Both the position numbers and the translations under genes were made by a program. The notes beneath the pieces were generated by a model. The model searched no databases, was not told the origin of the DNA, and was given only the letters and a program-made list of their open reading frames with translations. A DNA stretch of 64,000 nucleotides from Mya arenaria (lineage: Eukaryota; Mollusca; Bivalvia; Myida; Myidae): assembly GCF_026914265.1 (NCBI RefSeq), contig NC_069124.1, positions 16,265,088 through 16,329,087 of the forward strand. The letters are read 5' to 3'. This document shows positions 10,929 through 22,232 of this stretch, piece after piece (the first letter of the stretch is position 1; the number at the start of each line of letters is the position of its first letter).

Positions 10929-13900
10929 TCACATGGATTCAATTACTTTTGGTTTTACGGCCCTTCCTGACCTGGTCACGTACAGATTGTGATTGATACA
11001 TGGTGAGGAAGTACTGCCAATTAGAGGGCTTTCCGAATCTTTGATGTCAGACTGGGTAGGTGTTTGACCTAAAGGCATTTCCTGTATTTCTGGCTCTGCA
11101 AATTGACCATGGCAGGGCTCATTGGTCTTTAATAGATCCCGCCTATTTCGTGTGTACATAGACCCATCTGGGCACTGAACAGTGTATGATCTTTCATTTA
11201 ACTTGTCAACTACAGTGGCTGGTCTCCAAGTTTTATTTAATTGTTGGATCATTGTATTTTCTCCATATGTTAAGGGTTCTAGTGACCTTGCTTGTCTGTC
11301 ATAATATTTCTTCCCCTTCTGTTTGCTATCTTGAATACCCTGCCTGACTAAATTAGGAGATATCACCTTGGGCATCAGATTTTCCTTAGATGTTGGGAGG
11401 ATAGAGCGCAATTGTCTGCCCATGTTTAACTGCGCAGGGGAATACCCTGACTCAAGAGGGGTGGTCCGGTATTCTAATATGCCAATAAAAGGATCACGCC
11501 CAGCGTCTTTAGCCTTTGTAAGGAGTTTCTTACAAACTGACACATATTTCTCAGCTAGACCGTTTGATTGACTGTGGTAGGGACTAATTGTCTGGTGATT
11601 GAAATCCCATTCTTTTGCAAAATCAGCGAACTCCTGAGAGATATAACAGGGACCACCATCAGATATAACCTTCTCACTAATTCCCCATCTGGCCATTATG
11701 CCTTTCATTCTGTTTATGACCGTGGTGCTTTTCATATTGGGCAATTCCTTGACCTCAAAATACCTGCTATAGTAATCCACTATCAGAATATAGTTCCTGT
11801 TTTCCCAGGTGAATAGATCAGTGCCTATAATTTTCCATGGATAATCAGGAATCTCAAGGGGAATTAATGGCTCTTTTGGGTTTGAGTTTCTGTGTTTTAA
11901 ACAGGTGTTGCATTTTAACACGAGATTGGTAATATCAGTCGATATTCCTGGCCAAAACATAACATCCTGGGCCCTTCTGAGACATTTCTCAACTCCCATG
12001 TGACCTGTGTGAATGAGTTCAAGCATCTGAGACTGCATTGATTTGGGGATGATTATTTTATTTCCTTTCATGACTAACCCATCAATAGAAGTTAACTCAT
12101 CACGGAAATTCCAAAAGGGCAATATCTGGGACGGACACATTTTTCTAGAGGTTGGCCAACCTTGAAGTATAGTCTGTTTCAACAATACTAAAGTCTCATT
12201 TTGACTTGTTTTGTCCTTCAATTCATTCAATTTTCTGTCAGATACAGGTAAATGAGACATAACCATGTGTACCTGCATGTCCATGCCTTGTGACAATTCA
12301 GGGAACGTTTCATTTAGAAAGTTCCTGCTCAGTGTGTCTGCAACTGGTACTTGTTTGGATGGATAATGTTTGATGTCAAGATCATATTTCTGTAGCTGTA
12401 GTAGCATACGCTGCAATCGTGCAGGAGCTGTGTTTATTGATTTTTTGAAAATAGAAACTAACGGCAAATGATCAGTTTGCACGTTGACTTTGTGACCATA
12501 AACAAAATGGTGGAACCGCTTGCAGCCGAACAAAATAGCAAACATTTCCTTCTCAATTTGTGCGTAATTGACCTCAGTTTGTGTGAGTGATTTTGATGCA
12601 TATGCAAGTGGCTTCCCGTCTTGCATTATTGTTGCTCCGAGACCAAACTTGGAGGCATCAACTTGCAATGTTAATGGCTTGCTTTTGTCATAATAGGATA
12701 AAACCTGATTCGGGTCTGTGATGATTTGTTTCATTTTGTCAAATGCATCACTTTGTGCAGTTTCCCAACAGAATTCAACTTCTTTAGACAGTAACTGTCT
12801 CAGAGGGGCTGTTACATCTGCCAAGTTTGGGGCAAATCTAGACAGATAGTTTACCATACCTAATATGGTTTCAAGTTCTGATTTATTTTTGGGTGGCTTC
12901 ATTTTCTGTATAGCCTCTGTCTTTGAGGTTGATTTTTTCAAACCTTCTGATGTGAGAAGGTGACCAAAGTAGTCTACTTCTGATACCCCGACCTCGAGTT
13001 TGGTTTCGTTAAAACGAATTCCTTCATCATAAGACCTCTTTAGGACTGCTCTAAGATTGGAGTCATGTTCCTCTCTAGATGACCCATACACTAGTATGTC
13101 ATCCACGATGACAGCTACGCCACTTAGACCTTCAAGACAAGCATCAATCTTTTGCACAAAAAGATCACCGCTTGACTTCAGACCAAAGGGAACTCGGACA
13201 TATCGGTACCTTCCATATAAGGTGTTAAAACATGTAAGGAACGATGACTCTCTTTCAAGTTTCAATGCCCAATAACCACTCCTAGCATCAAGCTTTGTGA
13301 AGTACTTTGCGCCTGAAAGCTGAGGCAATATATCATCCAGAGTTCTTAAAGGGTAATGTGGACGTTGAATGGCCTTATTCAAGTCACGCGGATCCAGACA
13401 TATACGGATTTTGCCATTGGCTTTTTCGGCAACGACCATTGAACTAACCCAGTCAGTGGGTTCATTGACCTTTTCGATGACACCTAATGACTCCATGCGG
13501 AGTAACTCATCCTTGACTTTTTCTTGTAATGCTATAGGGACCTTTCTTGGGGGATGCACCACAGGCTGGACAGTGGGATCAATGTGAATCTTACATTCAC
13601 CGGCTAGCAGACCAATGCCATCAAACACTTCCTTGTATTCCTTTAATACCATGTCCTTAGTGAGGGGGTTGACCTGGGAATCTGACATAACTGTGTATGT
13701 GAGATTTATGAGTTCAAAGTCAAGGGATGATTGGAGACTTAGCAAAGGACTTGAATGTGTGTCAACTACATGAAAGTAAACATCCTTTGTTTGGCCAGTT
13801 CCAGGATGATTACACCTTAAAGTAATGCATCCCTTTACATTTAACGTGCTTCCGTCATAGGCTGAAAGCTTTGAATGTGAAGCTTCTAGAACTGACTTTA

Positions 13901-14900
13901 TGCCTATGTCTCTAAAGGTTTTGTATGGCAATATATTGACTTGGCTACCAGTATCAATCTTGAACTGTACGGACAAATTGGAAGGACCTACCTTGAACTC
14001 TGCAAACACCTGCCCATTCCTTACAGTGGACTCCACATTGTCAATCACTAAATCCTTGAAATCATGAGTACAAGAATTGTCATTGTCAATAACTTCATTT
14101 ACACTTCTACACACTGATGCAAAATGGTTCCATTTTTGACATTTGTGACATTGTTTTCCCTTTGCGGGACACTGGTGTTGTTGTTGGTGTTTTCGCCCAC
14201 AATTTTGGCAAGTCCGGGTAACGTCTTCTCCCAAAGTGACGCGCTGTTGTCTTCTCTGCTCCCACTGGCCTGAGGAATTGTGACCAGGCTGGCCTGAGGT
14301 GTTATGACCAGTAACCCTTCTTGAACGAACCACATTAACGGCTGCTCCTTGCGATGGTGCCTGCATTTCGCGCAGTTGTGCTTGAGCATATTCAAAGCTT
14401 TGACATATTTGAATAGCCTTGCTCAAGGTCAAATTTTCTCCCATATTAATGAGTTTTTCTCGGATTTTTTGTGATACTATTCCAAACACAATCCTATCCC
14501 TGATCATGTCTTCACTGTCCTTATAATTGCAATCCTTCACCATTACTCTCAATTTGGTCAAGAATTCTTCGAAAGAAAGTTCTCCCTGTGTCATATTGTT
14601 GAAACGATACCGTGCAAAAACGGGGTTGATCGTCGGCTGTAGGTGTTTTGTAATCGCTTCACAAATTGCTGACAAATGTTCTCTGTCGGACGCTGACAGT
14701 TCTAGTGTTTTGTACAGGTCCCGACCCTTTTCACCCATCCAAAGTTGCAAATAGGTGATGTGTACATCCTCATCCTTCCCTTTAAGTGGACCCTTAAAAA
14801 TAAGCTCACAGTGCTCTGTGAACTTCTTCCAAGCTTCCGGAAGATTTGAGCTATTCCAATCCATGCACGGTGTTGGAACACCACTTAACTCCATTCTCAC
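10929..14900 (-). CDS. gag-pol: Gag-Pol of the Steamer-like element
   Basis: This is a single frame of 1323 codons. Parts in order: a retrotransposon Gag region (about 20-190), two zinc-knuckle-type clusters (about 231-264, the second a CX2CX4HX4C), an aspartic protease with DTGS (about 316), reverse transcriptase with the VDD motif (about 599), RNase H (about 745-860), an integrase HHCC zinc finger (about 964-1000) and the integrase core ending with the SQSNGLAEKY region (about 1030-1120). Such a gag-pol without a stop or frameshift between the parts is usual for Mag-clade elements including Steamer. The proteins would make cytoplasmic particles and a cDNA copy that integrates into host DNA. 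The frame is open throughout. Confidence 0.95.
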   Translation of the reverse strand: MRMELSGVPTPCMDWNSSNLPEAWKKFTEHCELIFKGPLKGKDEDVHITYLQLWMGEKGRDLYKTLELSASDREHLSAICEAITKHLQPTINPVFARYRFNNMTQGELSFEEFLTKLRVMVKDCNYKDSEDMIRDRIVFGIVSQKIREKLINMGENLTLSKAIQICQSFEYAQAQLREMQAPSQGAAVNVVRSRRVTGHNTSGQPGHNSSGQWEQRRQQRVTLGEDVTRTCQNCGRKHQQQHQCPAKGKQCHKCQKWNHFASVCRSVNEVIDNDNSCTHDFKDLVIDNVESTVRNGQVFAEFKVGPSNLSVQFKIDTGSQVNILPYKTFRDIGIKSVLEASHSKLSAYDGSTLNVKGCITLRCNHPGTGQTKDVYFHVVDTHSSPLLSLQSSLDFELINLTYTVMSDSQVNPLTKDMVLKEYKEVFDGIGLLAGECKIHIDPTVQPVVHPPRKVPIALQEKVKDELLRMESLGVIEKVNEPTDWVSSMVVAEKANGKIRICLDPRDLNKAIQRPHYPLRTLDDILPQLSGAKYFTKLDARSGYWALKLERESSFLTCFNTLYGRYRYVRVPFGLKSSGDLFVQKIDACLEGLSGVAVIVDDILVYGSSREEHDSNLRAVLKRSYDEGIRFNETKLEVGVSEVDYFGHLLTSEGLKKSTSKTEAIQKMKPPKNKSELETILGMVNYLSRFAPNLADVTAPLRQLLSKEVEFCWETAQSDAFDKMKQIITDPNQVLSYYDKSKPLTLQVDASKFGLGATIMQDGKPLAYASKSLTQTEVNYAQIEKEMFAILFGCKRFHHFVYGHKVNVQTDHLPLVSIFKKSINTAPARLQRMLLQLQKYDLDIKHYPSKQVPVADTLSRNFLNETFPELSQGMDMQVHMVMSHLPVSDRKLNELKDKTSQNETLVLLKQTILQGWPTSRKMCPSQILPFWNFRDELTSIDGLVMKGNKIIIPKSMQSQMLELIHTGHMGVEKCLRRAQDVMFWPGISTDITNLVLKCNTCLKHRNSNPKEPLIPLEIPDYPWKIIGTDLFTWENRNYILIVDYYSRYFEVKELPNMKSTTVINRMKGIMARWGISEKVISDGGPCYISQEFADFAKEWDFNHQTISPYHSQSNGLAEKYVSVCKKLLTKAKDAGRDPFIGILEYRTTPLESGYSPAQLNMGRQLRSILPTSKENLMPKVISPNLVRQGIQDSKQKGKKYYDRQARSLEPLTYGENTMIQQLNKTWRPATVVDKLNERSYTVQCPDGSMYTRNRRDLLKTNEPCHGQFAEPEIQEMPLGQTPTQSDIKDSESPLIGSTSSPCINHNLYVTRSGRAVKPKVIESM

Positions 14901-14983
14901 AGTGAACAGTTTAGTAGATGCTTAATCTATTAATTAACGATCCAATGTTAAAATAATCCACATTTAATACTATATGAGCGATG

Positions 14984-15001
14984 AGTTCTTTTCTGACACC
15001 A
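14984..15001 (-). promoter_or_regulatory. Primer binding site (tRNA-Leu type)
   Basis: TGGTGTCAGAA directly abuts the LTR and is complementary to the 3' end of an animal tRNA-Leu including its CCA. Complementarity weakens after the first 11 bases. Confidence 0.8.
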
Positions 15002-15188
15002 TGTTATGTTATGAAGAACGACTGCATGTGTTCTAACTATTTATTATTGATACATATGATATTGGTGAGGATGGTACAGCTCTGACTGCTAGAGATAAAC
15101 TGACCGCCTGTGTTGGCTGGCTGGCCTTATCATACAAGGTGAACTATAAATAGCGGGAGGAATTAATTCATTGCCGTATAATGTTACA
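15002..15188 (-). repeat. 5' LTR of the Steamer-like element
   Basis: In element orientation it starts TGTAACATT and ends with ACA, with a TATA-like CTATTTATAG about 40 bp in. It should hold the promoter. It reads identical to 10514-10700. Confidence 0.93.
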
Positions 15189-15193
15189 CCTAC

Positions 15194-17039
15194 TTATTGC
15201 AAATTAGTGATAATATGAACTAAGGCGCTGCCTCTACCGGCTTGAAGTGTTATTGCCGGAATCGTAGTTCTTTTTATGAAACACGTGTTTTAAATACATC
15301 GCGGCCGGCATATTTGGCCTCTCGGGCCATCAAGAACAACTAGCTGTTTTATATAGACAAGTCGAAAAACTTTTCAGTACATGTTCTTTAATGTTAAGCA
15401 CAGATCAGCCTTAATTTATGAATATTCATATGGCAAGGACGAAGAGGCTTTTTTGAATGTGCTTTTCAGCTGTATAATTATTTTGGTATCGGGTCTACAC
15501 TCCAGTTACCAGAAAACCATTTTTTGAAGAAGTAAAAGATACAGACCATTATTTGTCCATGATTTAATGAATACTAGTATGATAATACAGGCATATCTCC
15601 ATTGTTCGCCATCTTCCTTGCCACATACTTTGTATGATCTCTCAGTATTTTGATTATTAATTAAGACCATAGTGAAAGAAATTGGCTATTAAAAGTAGTG
15701 TGAAGGAAGTCGTTCCTATTACCAGATGTAAATCCTTATAAGTATTGGTCTTTCACACCTTCCATAAAGCAAGCAGTAAGTATTTCACAGTTTATTTATG
15801 AGTCCTTAATTTACATAGATACACTATCTACATATATTTATAAACTAAAGCTATAAAATATGAGATAAATATGCACATGGCCATTGTAAATTAGTAATTT
15901 GATATTCATACAGTTATGTTGCAGTAGACAAATTATTAATTATTATAAACAAGAACTAGGTAGTATAAAATCATAATGAGGATAAAACATGAGCATTCAG
16001 CTGATACTGAAGGCATTTTAAAAAAAAGTAAAAGATGAGTATATGGTCACCATATTGCAAGAACTCAATATCTGCTTCTATATATATATGCAGTTATTGA
16101 GTTATTGCACTAAGGTGATTTATTATATTCTTGTAACAATAACATTCAATACTTATATTTGAAGATTTAACTTCAACACAATCCATTTCATAAAATATGT
16201 AGATTTAACTGCAACATCAGTAAAACATTCCTTTGACCAAATGCATGAGTATAATCCCTGATTAACAGTAAATAAAACAATTCTTTTTAATATCACATGT
16301 CAAAAGTATTATCACTTTAGAAACAACTAATACAGAAAAAAATAAAGATAAAATAATAGTTAAGGAAAAATATGAATGCAATAAATTGCCCATTGAGGTC
16401 AAACATAAGAACATTACTCAACTTTTATTAAAACTTCATTTTTTCAAACCATTAAAAGATTTTACTTCCATTTTCAAAAACTAGTAACTAGTATATTATT
16501 TAAAGCACATTTCAATATCTGCAATATATTTCCATCACATAAGTGTTTTGTTTATAGTAAGTATAATTGTAGAATAAGTCTGTAATTAGAAAATAAATAT
16601 ATAAAAAAAGTAACAGAAAAAATGCATGGATTTTTTTTTAATTGAAAATGAAAACAAAAGTGAGCCTTACAATTTTCAACAAAAATGTTTTATCATTTGA
16701 ATGTGGAGGGCAACATAAGTGAATGAATAAGTTAATGCTAAAATATATTTAAGGCCTATACTAAGAATAACTGATAATCTATTGAAAAATAATGGATTGA
16801 AAGTGACTACATGGTCTTAATCAAGCAGTGTAATGTACATGTTTGTCAAGTTTAGAAGTTGTTAATAACTTTCCTGTTTGTACATGAACTAAAGCAAGTA
16901 CTTTTTGCTTTTGATTGTTTTACTTTAAAGCATTGATATATAATAAAGAAAAATCCACTTATTTGAGGTTGTCATTTCTGCACACACTTGATTTTGGAGG
17001 AAAATATCAAAATGCCATTAAAGTGTTGCTGTTACTTAA
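15194..17039. other. AT-rich, no gene recognised
   Basis: This is about 1.8 kb downstream of the last exon found for the Harbinger-type gene. I looked for its missing 3' exon (an LHN-type motif) and did not find one. The only structure noted is the hairpin at 16047-16118. Confidence 0.5.
16047..16118. repeat. 72-nt imperfect hairpin
   Basis: Two 29-nt arms pair at about 25 positions (TCACC-A-TGCAA-AACTCAATA-CTGC) around an AU-rich loop of about 14 nt. The size and mismatch spacing resemble a microRNA precursor, but no expression evidence exists here. It could equally be a remnant of a small foldback element. Confidence 0.55.
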
Positions 17040-17245
17040 AGCTGCACTCTCACAGATTTACTGTTTTGACAACTTTTTTTTATTCTTTGTCTTTGAATTA
17101 GAATTTTTTTTGTAAATATCTGCTTACCAGTGATGAAAGACTGCTGACAAAAGATCAGATTGCAGAGTTTCATATTTCCATTCCAAATTTAATGTTTTAT
17201 GACTTAAACCGTTACTAACGGTTTAATAAAATCCATAAAACATAG
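17040..17245 (-). mobile_element. TTAA-flanked MITE family A, truncated copy
   Basis: It starts next to TTAA (17036-17039) with AGCTGCACTCTCACAG. Internal blocks 'agactgctga-aaaagatcag' and 'gttactaacg' are collinear with the reverse complement of 39735-40098. The second terminus is missing, so this copy is truncated. Confidence 0.65.
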
Positions 17246-17335
17246 TTTCTGCAATATTGCATTAAGAATTACAGAATATTAATGACATAATTACAATGTG
17301 TGTGCATAGAAATGAGGGATGCAGTTTATACTGAC

Positions 17336-19488
17336 CTAAAGCGTGACTTCAGCATGCCAAATGCCCTCTCAACAACTACACGGCCCCTGGCATGGGCATC
17401 ATTGTATGCCACTTGTGCGTTGGCAGTGGGTCTGAGGATTGGTGTTAATAGATAATTTCGTAAAGCATTACCCGAATCACCCAGCAATACACCAACAGCA
17501 TTTGCCTCCAGATAATCCTAGAAAAGATTTAAACAATACAGTAAAGATCATTTAACACAATACAGAGACCACTTGTTTCATCTTTTATTGACAATTATAA
17601 GACTAATCATTCAAGTGATGCAGTGCAAAATCCTAAGTCTGTAATGCTTCCAGTTATATCCAAAGAACATTTCTGAATACACAAATAATGAACCCTAGAG
17701 ACCAGATGCTATAAACATAAATGAGGATGTAATAACAATTTCTTACATTTTAAGAATACAATGGGAAATACATGGACAGGACATTATCAAACAAAGCAAT
17801 TCATATTAACCTTAAACTGACAATACCTTCAAGCCAGACATCTCAAAGATAGTAGCATCATTGGTTGCGCCAGGCCACCGCGCCACAGCATCAATGAATC
17901 TGCTCAGATCAAAGTGCAATAACATTAGTTTTAAAAAATTGTAGACAAATTGTTCATAACTTATTATTGGCTATCTCTAATAGCATGGTATATACAATAT
18001 AAATGAAGAATTCAATTAAAAATGATACCATTTATTAATGCATACCTCAACTTAGTGTCCACCACAGCTTGGACATTTAAGGCGTGGTAACCCTTTCGAC
18101 ACACATATGATGCCTCGTGGGAAGTTGGGGTAGTAATTGATATCAACGTGCAATCAATAGCACCAAGCACCCTAGGGATTCGGCTAAGCCTGTAAAATGG
18201 TGTAGCTGTGCTCCTTCTTTCCACATCTATTTCTGGGAATCTGAATGTTAAAACACTAATAAAATTGTTGATTGAGTGATTCCTTTCCTAAAATATTGTA
18301 GATTTTAAGCATTCACACAATCAAGAGAACAATTAATAATGAATGGTTACTTTAGGGACATACTTCAAAGTTGTCCTAATTTAAAATTAGCTATATTATT
18401 TTACATATAATTTTGTAACAAGAACATATGCTTTTCTTAGTACATGTACATTTGAACCGTGACTGAACAACCTCCTGCAAACCTTATGTTATCAACCCTG
18501 TTGTTAATCGCCAGCACCACGTCATGCAAGTGTCTGGACATTGACGACTTGGACACACCATGGATGTCTCCAACTTCAGAAAAAAAGTCTCCTTTAGCCA
18601 GGTACCTCAATGTCAGTAAGACCTGTATTGACACGAAATGAAAGATATTGACAATTTATGTGTTAATAGTGGACGCTACTGTAAACATAGAAAAGAAGGG
18701 CCAGTCATCAGCATAACATTTGTAATTATTTAAGGATATTTAAAATAGATACTCATTTGAAAAGGTACTGTGAGGAAGACCCACTTAAAGGGTTGCGCTG
18801 AAATGATCAATTATGTTGGTGTAACATACACACTAACGCTACTTTATCGGCTGAATTATATTGTTTTAACTACATACGGATTCAGCAGAAAGATCATCTC
18901 TTAGTAATGTCCGAATTGTTTTCCATATCCGAAACACTAATTTCTAAGTGTTTAAAGTATAATCCTTGTTGGTATCTATTGAAGATTGTCGTCCTACACA
19001 CTTCATCACTTGTCAAATCAAATACAAATGATGAATTATGTACACGCTTTAGAAATAAAACATTAATTCGGCTGCTCCTTAGCTGCGTTTCTTCTAAAAA
19101 CTTGACAACCGGATACTGCTGAGTAACTAGTACTGTATTAACCCAAAGATATAACGGAAATATTTTCAAAGCGAAAACCTTCACAACAGTTGCGTCCCGT
19201 GCGGATCTCTGAACAATTTAATTGATTAAGTACTAAATATTTTCCATACGGTCATACCTTCGTTTCTGCATCTATGCCCATTCCTCGGTTGGTCTTTGGG
19301 TCGATGTCCGCTCTTATTAAATGGACCAAATCATTTATCATTGGCCTTGACAGTCTATATCGACTGATTACTTCTTGGTCCCGCAACCCGACCATGGTTA
19401 GACGTGGGTGAAACAGTCGTTGAGTCGGACCGTAAAGGACGCCGTATATGGCAGCCATGTTTACGAACGTTACGTCAGTTACGAGCAC
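17336..19488 (-). CDS. HARBI1-like (PIF/Harbinger) transposase, multi-exon, 3' end not found
   Basis: Harbinger transposases cut and paste DNA with a DDE nuclease. Five exons join in phase: 19258-19488, 18483-18622, 18046-18240, 17827-17899 and 17336-17517 (273 codons). The N-terminal exon has the helical LRDQEVISRYRLSRPMINDL region. Next come a helix-turn-helix stretch (VSKSSMSRHLHDVV) and RIPRVLGAIDCT with the first Asp. Then follow YVCRKGYHALNVQ, FIDAVARWPGATND, LLGDSGNALR and VVVERAFGMLKSRFR, so all expected acidic residues are present. The Met at 19458 (AACATGGC) is a better start than 19488. The last donor is a good AG|GTCAGT, but I could not find the final exon with the LHN motif. It may be a transposon gene, a domesticated one, or one lacking its end. 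Frames and splice sites are intact as far as visible. Confidence 0.85.
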
Positions 19489-19489
19489 T

Positions 19490-19631
19490 TCGTAGCACGC
19501 GTAAAGTTACGCACGAAAGTTACGATATTTAAGCTACGACAATTTTTATGAAACGCATTTAAGAGGAAAACTCAAAGTTGCGATAAAAAGTTACGATATC
19601 GGTACTTACGACCTTTAATGAAACGGCCCCC
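19490..19631 (-). mobile_element. Harbinger-type terminus upstream of the transposase
   Basis: Read on the minus strand, the sequence begins GGGGGCCGTTTCATTAAAGG and then repeats GTTACGA/GTCGTA words up to the start codon. GGGCCGTTTCAT-type ends and subterminal repeats are typical of PIF/Harbinger elements. The matching opposite terminus was not found in the window. Confidence 0.6.
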
Positions 19632-20705
19632 TGGCTCACTTTTCTTCTCAGGTTTACCATAAGCATGCACAATGGTTTTTAATGAAACAGGAATGGTTTT
19701 TTTAGATTTAGTTTTCACTACCTAAGTTTTAACATTTTTATTCAATACTTTAATTTCACAATACAATAAACGAAGTACACAATCTCACAGTTAACAGTTA
19801 GTTTGGCATGTATAGTGATGAGTCATAAATTATGACCTGAAGGTCATACAGTATCTGGATACCGATTGCATCAACTTAGCTTGTTCATTATCCGTAAAAA
19901 CCAACGTTATGTCATTATGGTGTCCAAACAGCAATGTATGAACGATTGAATTTACAATAACAAGTATAATTCTCAGTACAACTCAACGTGAAAGCAACGT
20001 TAAATCCGTGTTATTGCATCATGATGAAAGTTTCAGTAAAATAGACACATTGAAGGAAGACCTGCAATGTGCCTATATGCAAGTCATTGTTTACATCAGC
20101 TGTCGTAAAATGCGCATAAATACATTTAACTTAATTATTTAGATATCCAGTTTAAACGGTATTTTTAAGATATGGGGTAAAAAAACACAATTGTTATAAC
20201 AAACCCTGTTCGTTTTGTATTATTATTGCAGAGTTATGAAATATAATTTCCGGTCAAAAAAGTACTCTTTAGACTAGCCACAATAATGCGCGTTAAGGGA
20301 ACGTTTTTGAACATTTGGATATTTATTGTGTTCCCTATAACGAAGAGTCACCAACACAAAAATTATCCAAGACTCTGAAGCGGCTGTTTATATGGACTAT
20401 CTTTAGACGTGTATTCATTATATGTGTTCTCCACTCCTTTTATGGAAGTGCCGAAGGTGGATTGTACATGTACCTCGGGTATTTCCGTATTGATTTTCAT
20501 TGGTTAACGGAGGTCAAACCCCGCCCTAAACATGTACAATTTGCTTGCCGGCATGCACGCGCTTTATATGAACAATATATGACGAGCTTTTCTGGTTCTC
20601 ATTTTCACGGTTCAGTGGTGCCCAATTTTTTTAATGCCTATCACTCCGGCAAAAAAGAAGTAGTCCCTTGCATACACGTACAAACCGTATTAAACGTCAT
20701 TATAT
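19632..20705. other. No gene recognised
   Basis: An open stretch at 20315-20710 (+) lacks an ATG at its head and any family signature, so I do not call it. Confidence 0.45.
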
Positions 20706-21060
20706 TGTGAATCACATAATCTGCACTGCCCATGACTTAATACCCTGGTGTATCACGTGACATTCCAGTGGCATGCTTCATCCAAACTTTAAATCACTTG
20801 GTACATAAATGGATCACATTATCCGCAGTTTAAATGACGTAAAATGTTGTGTATTACGTGACATCAGAGATGCATATTTTATCAAAATATATCAAATGAT
20901 CTGCAGTTAAAACGGGGTAAGACACGTGGTCAACAAATAGTTCACGTCTGTATGTTGTGTATCAAATGATCTTCAGTTTTAATTGCGTGATACATCTGTG
21001 GTATCCATGTTCACGTGAAATCTTGAGTGCATACGTCATCAAAAAATATGCAGTCTTTAT
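20706..21060. repeat. Degenerate repeat with E-box (CACGTG) motifs
   Basis: Diverged units start near 20709, 20814, 20896 and 20959 with 'atcaaatgatctgcag'-like words. Several carry CACGTG or a one-base variant: TCACGTGAC (about 20754), TTACGTGAC (about 20860), ACACGTGG (about 20930) and TCACGTGA (about 21012). Whether the boxes bind anything is unknown. Confidence 0.5.
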
Positions 21061-22116
21061 GACGTAAGATTAAAAAAAATCAAATGTCGTTCTAAAAACT
21101 CTAAGTGTGGTAACTCTGTATTGTTTAAACGTTCGCTAAACTTGGGTAGGTAACTGCGATTTTTGCACAATTCATTCTCGAAACTTTGAGAGGAAAATCT
21201 ATAGTTTATAATAATTGTATACGGACGAACGAAACGTTATTTTGGAAATAACGTCGTTTATATTTTGTCCCAGACTTGTGTGAGCTATTTTTTTATTTTA
21301 ACAACTCAATGGGCTTTAACTTCAAACCATTAAACATGGTTAAATTGATAATTTCACTTTTTAAGATAATAAAAGTCAAATAATATTTCATTGTTAAATC
21401 TTCATCAATAGCGAGAACTATTCTTGTAATAAAGAGGTACAAACTCCTTCAATATGCTTCGTTGGGTTGTAAAAAGTCTCATCTGTATAATACCACTTCG
21501 TTCCACTAGTATAACAAATAAAGTAATAACATTGTAATCCAATAATACGAGCGGTAAGACATAATTATACAGGTGACGTGTTCCTTTGTTGTCATCGTCC
21601 TCGTCGCCATGGAAACAATTGAAGTTGGCCAATTTGGTAAGCGGAAACCAACAAGAAATCAATACGAAACTTGGTATATGTGTCGGGAGGAAAGCAGAAA
21701 TGTACAATAATGTTACATAGCAATGGAATATGTAATGCAGCGTAGTACCATTAAACAATTAGAGAAAGAATATAAAATTGCGAATAAAACTACGATAGAG
21801 TCTCAGTTAATGTCAAATACAATCACTAGGTCCACACGATGCTTTATTGAAAAGAAATGTATGGGAAATACCACCGAAATCCGTAGCTCGACCACTGTTT
21901 CACTATATGCTAATAATTCAATATTCAAATCTTTAATTTTGGAAAACTTACGTTCACTGGATAACACATAAATCACTCACAGAACAACTGTGATCATATT
22001 ACGTTCATTTTGTATTTTGATTACTGTTTCCCACTTTTAAGTGAAATAATATGTTTTCGTGTATAAATGTGTATGGATGACTACAAGCAGAGCTGTACAC
22101 TTATACCGCAACCTCT
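21061..22116. other. No gene recognised
   Basis: AT-rich. Short frames on both strands near 21405-21971 overlap each other and lack family features. Confidence 0.45.
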
Positions 22117-22232
22117 ATTAGAGGCTCTATCTTAAAGGTACAAAGTCTCTATCTAAATGGTACAAAGTCTCTATCTTAATGGTACAAAGTCTCTGTCTTA
22201 ATGGTACAAAGTCTCTATCTAAATGGTACATA
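22117..22232. repeat. 22-bp tandem repeat, about five units
   Basis: Units of the form GGTACAAAGTCTCTATCTTA repeat head to tail with small changes (CTATCTAAAT, CTGTCTTAAT). Confidence 0.85.

Larger units (their letters stand above)
10514..15188 (-). mobile_element. Steamer-like LTR retrotransposon (Ty3, Mag clade)
   Basis: The element is 4675 bp, with 187-bp terminal repeats at 10514-10700 and 15002-15188 that read as identical. CCTAC is duplicated on both sides (10509-10513, 15189-15193). Next to the upstream repeat is a primer site TGGTGTCAGAA fitting the 3' end of tRNA-Leu. A purine tract AAAGAAGGGAGA abuts the downstream repeat. Between them is one long gag-pol frame and no envelope gene. 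Size, LTR length, tRNA-Leu primer and single fused frame agree with Steamer, the bivalve element amplified in transmissible clam leukaemia; membership rather than identity is claimed. It looks whole, with no breaks evident. Identical LTRs imply a very recent insertion. Confidence 0.95.

Noticed and set aside
11368-14754. Plus-strand frames inside the LTR element
   Set aside because: Shadows of the long minus-strand gag-pol frame.
15240-15300. Opposite terminus of the Harbinger element
   Set aside because: 'tttttatgaaacacg' resembles a word near the right terminus but is in the same orientation, not inverted.
20315-20710. 131-codon plus-strand frame
   Set aside because: No ATG at the head, no family features, no splice-bounded structure.
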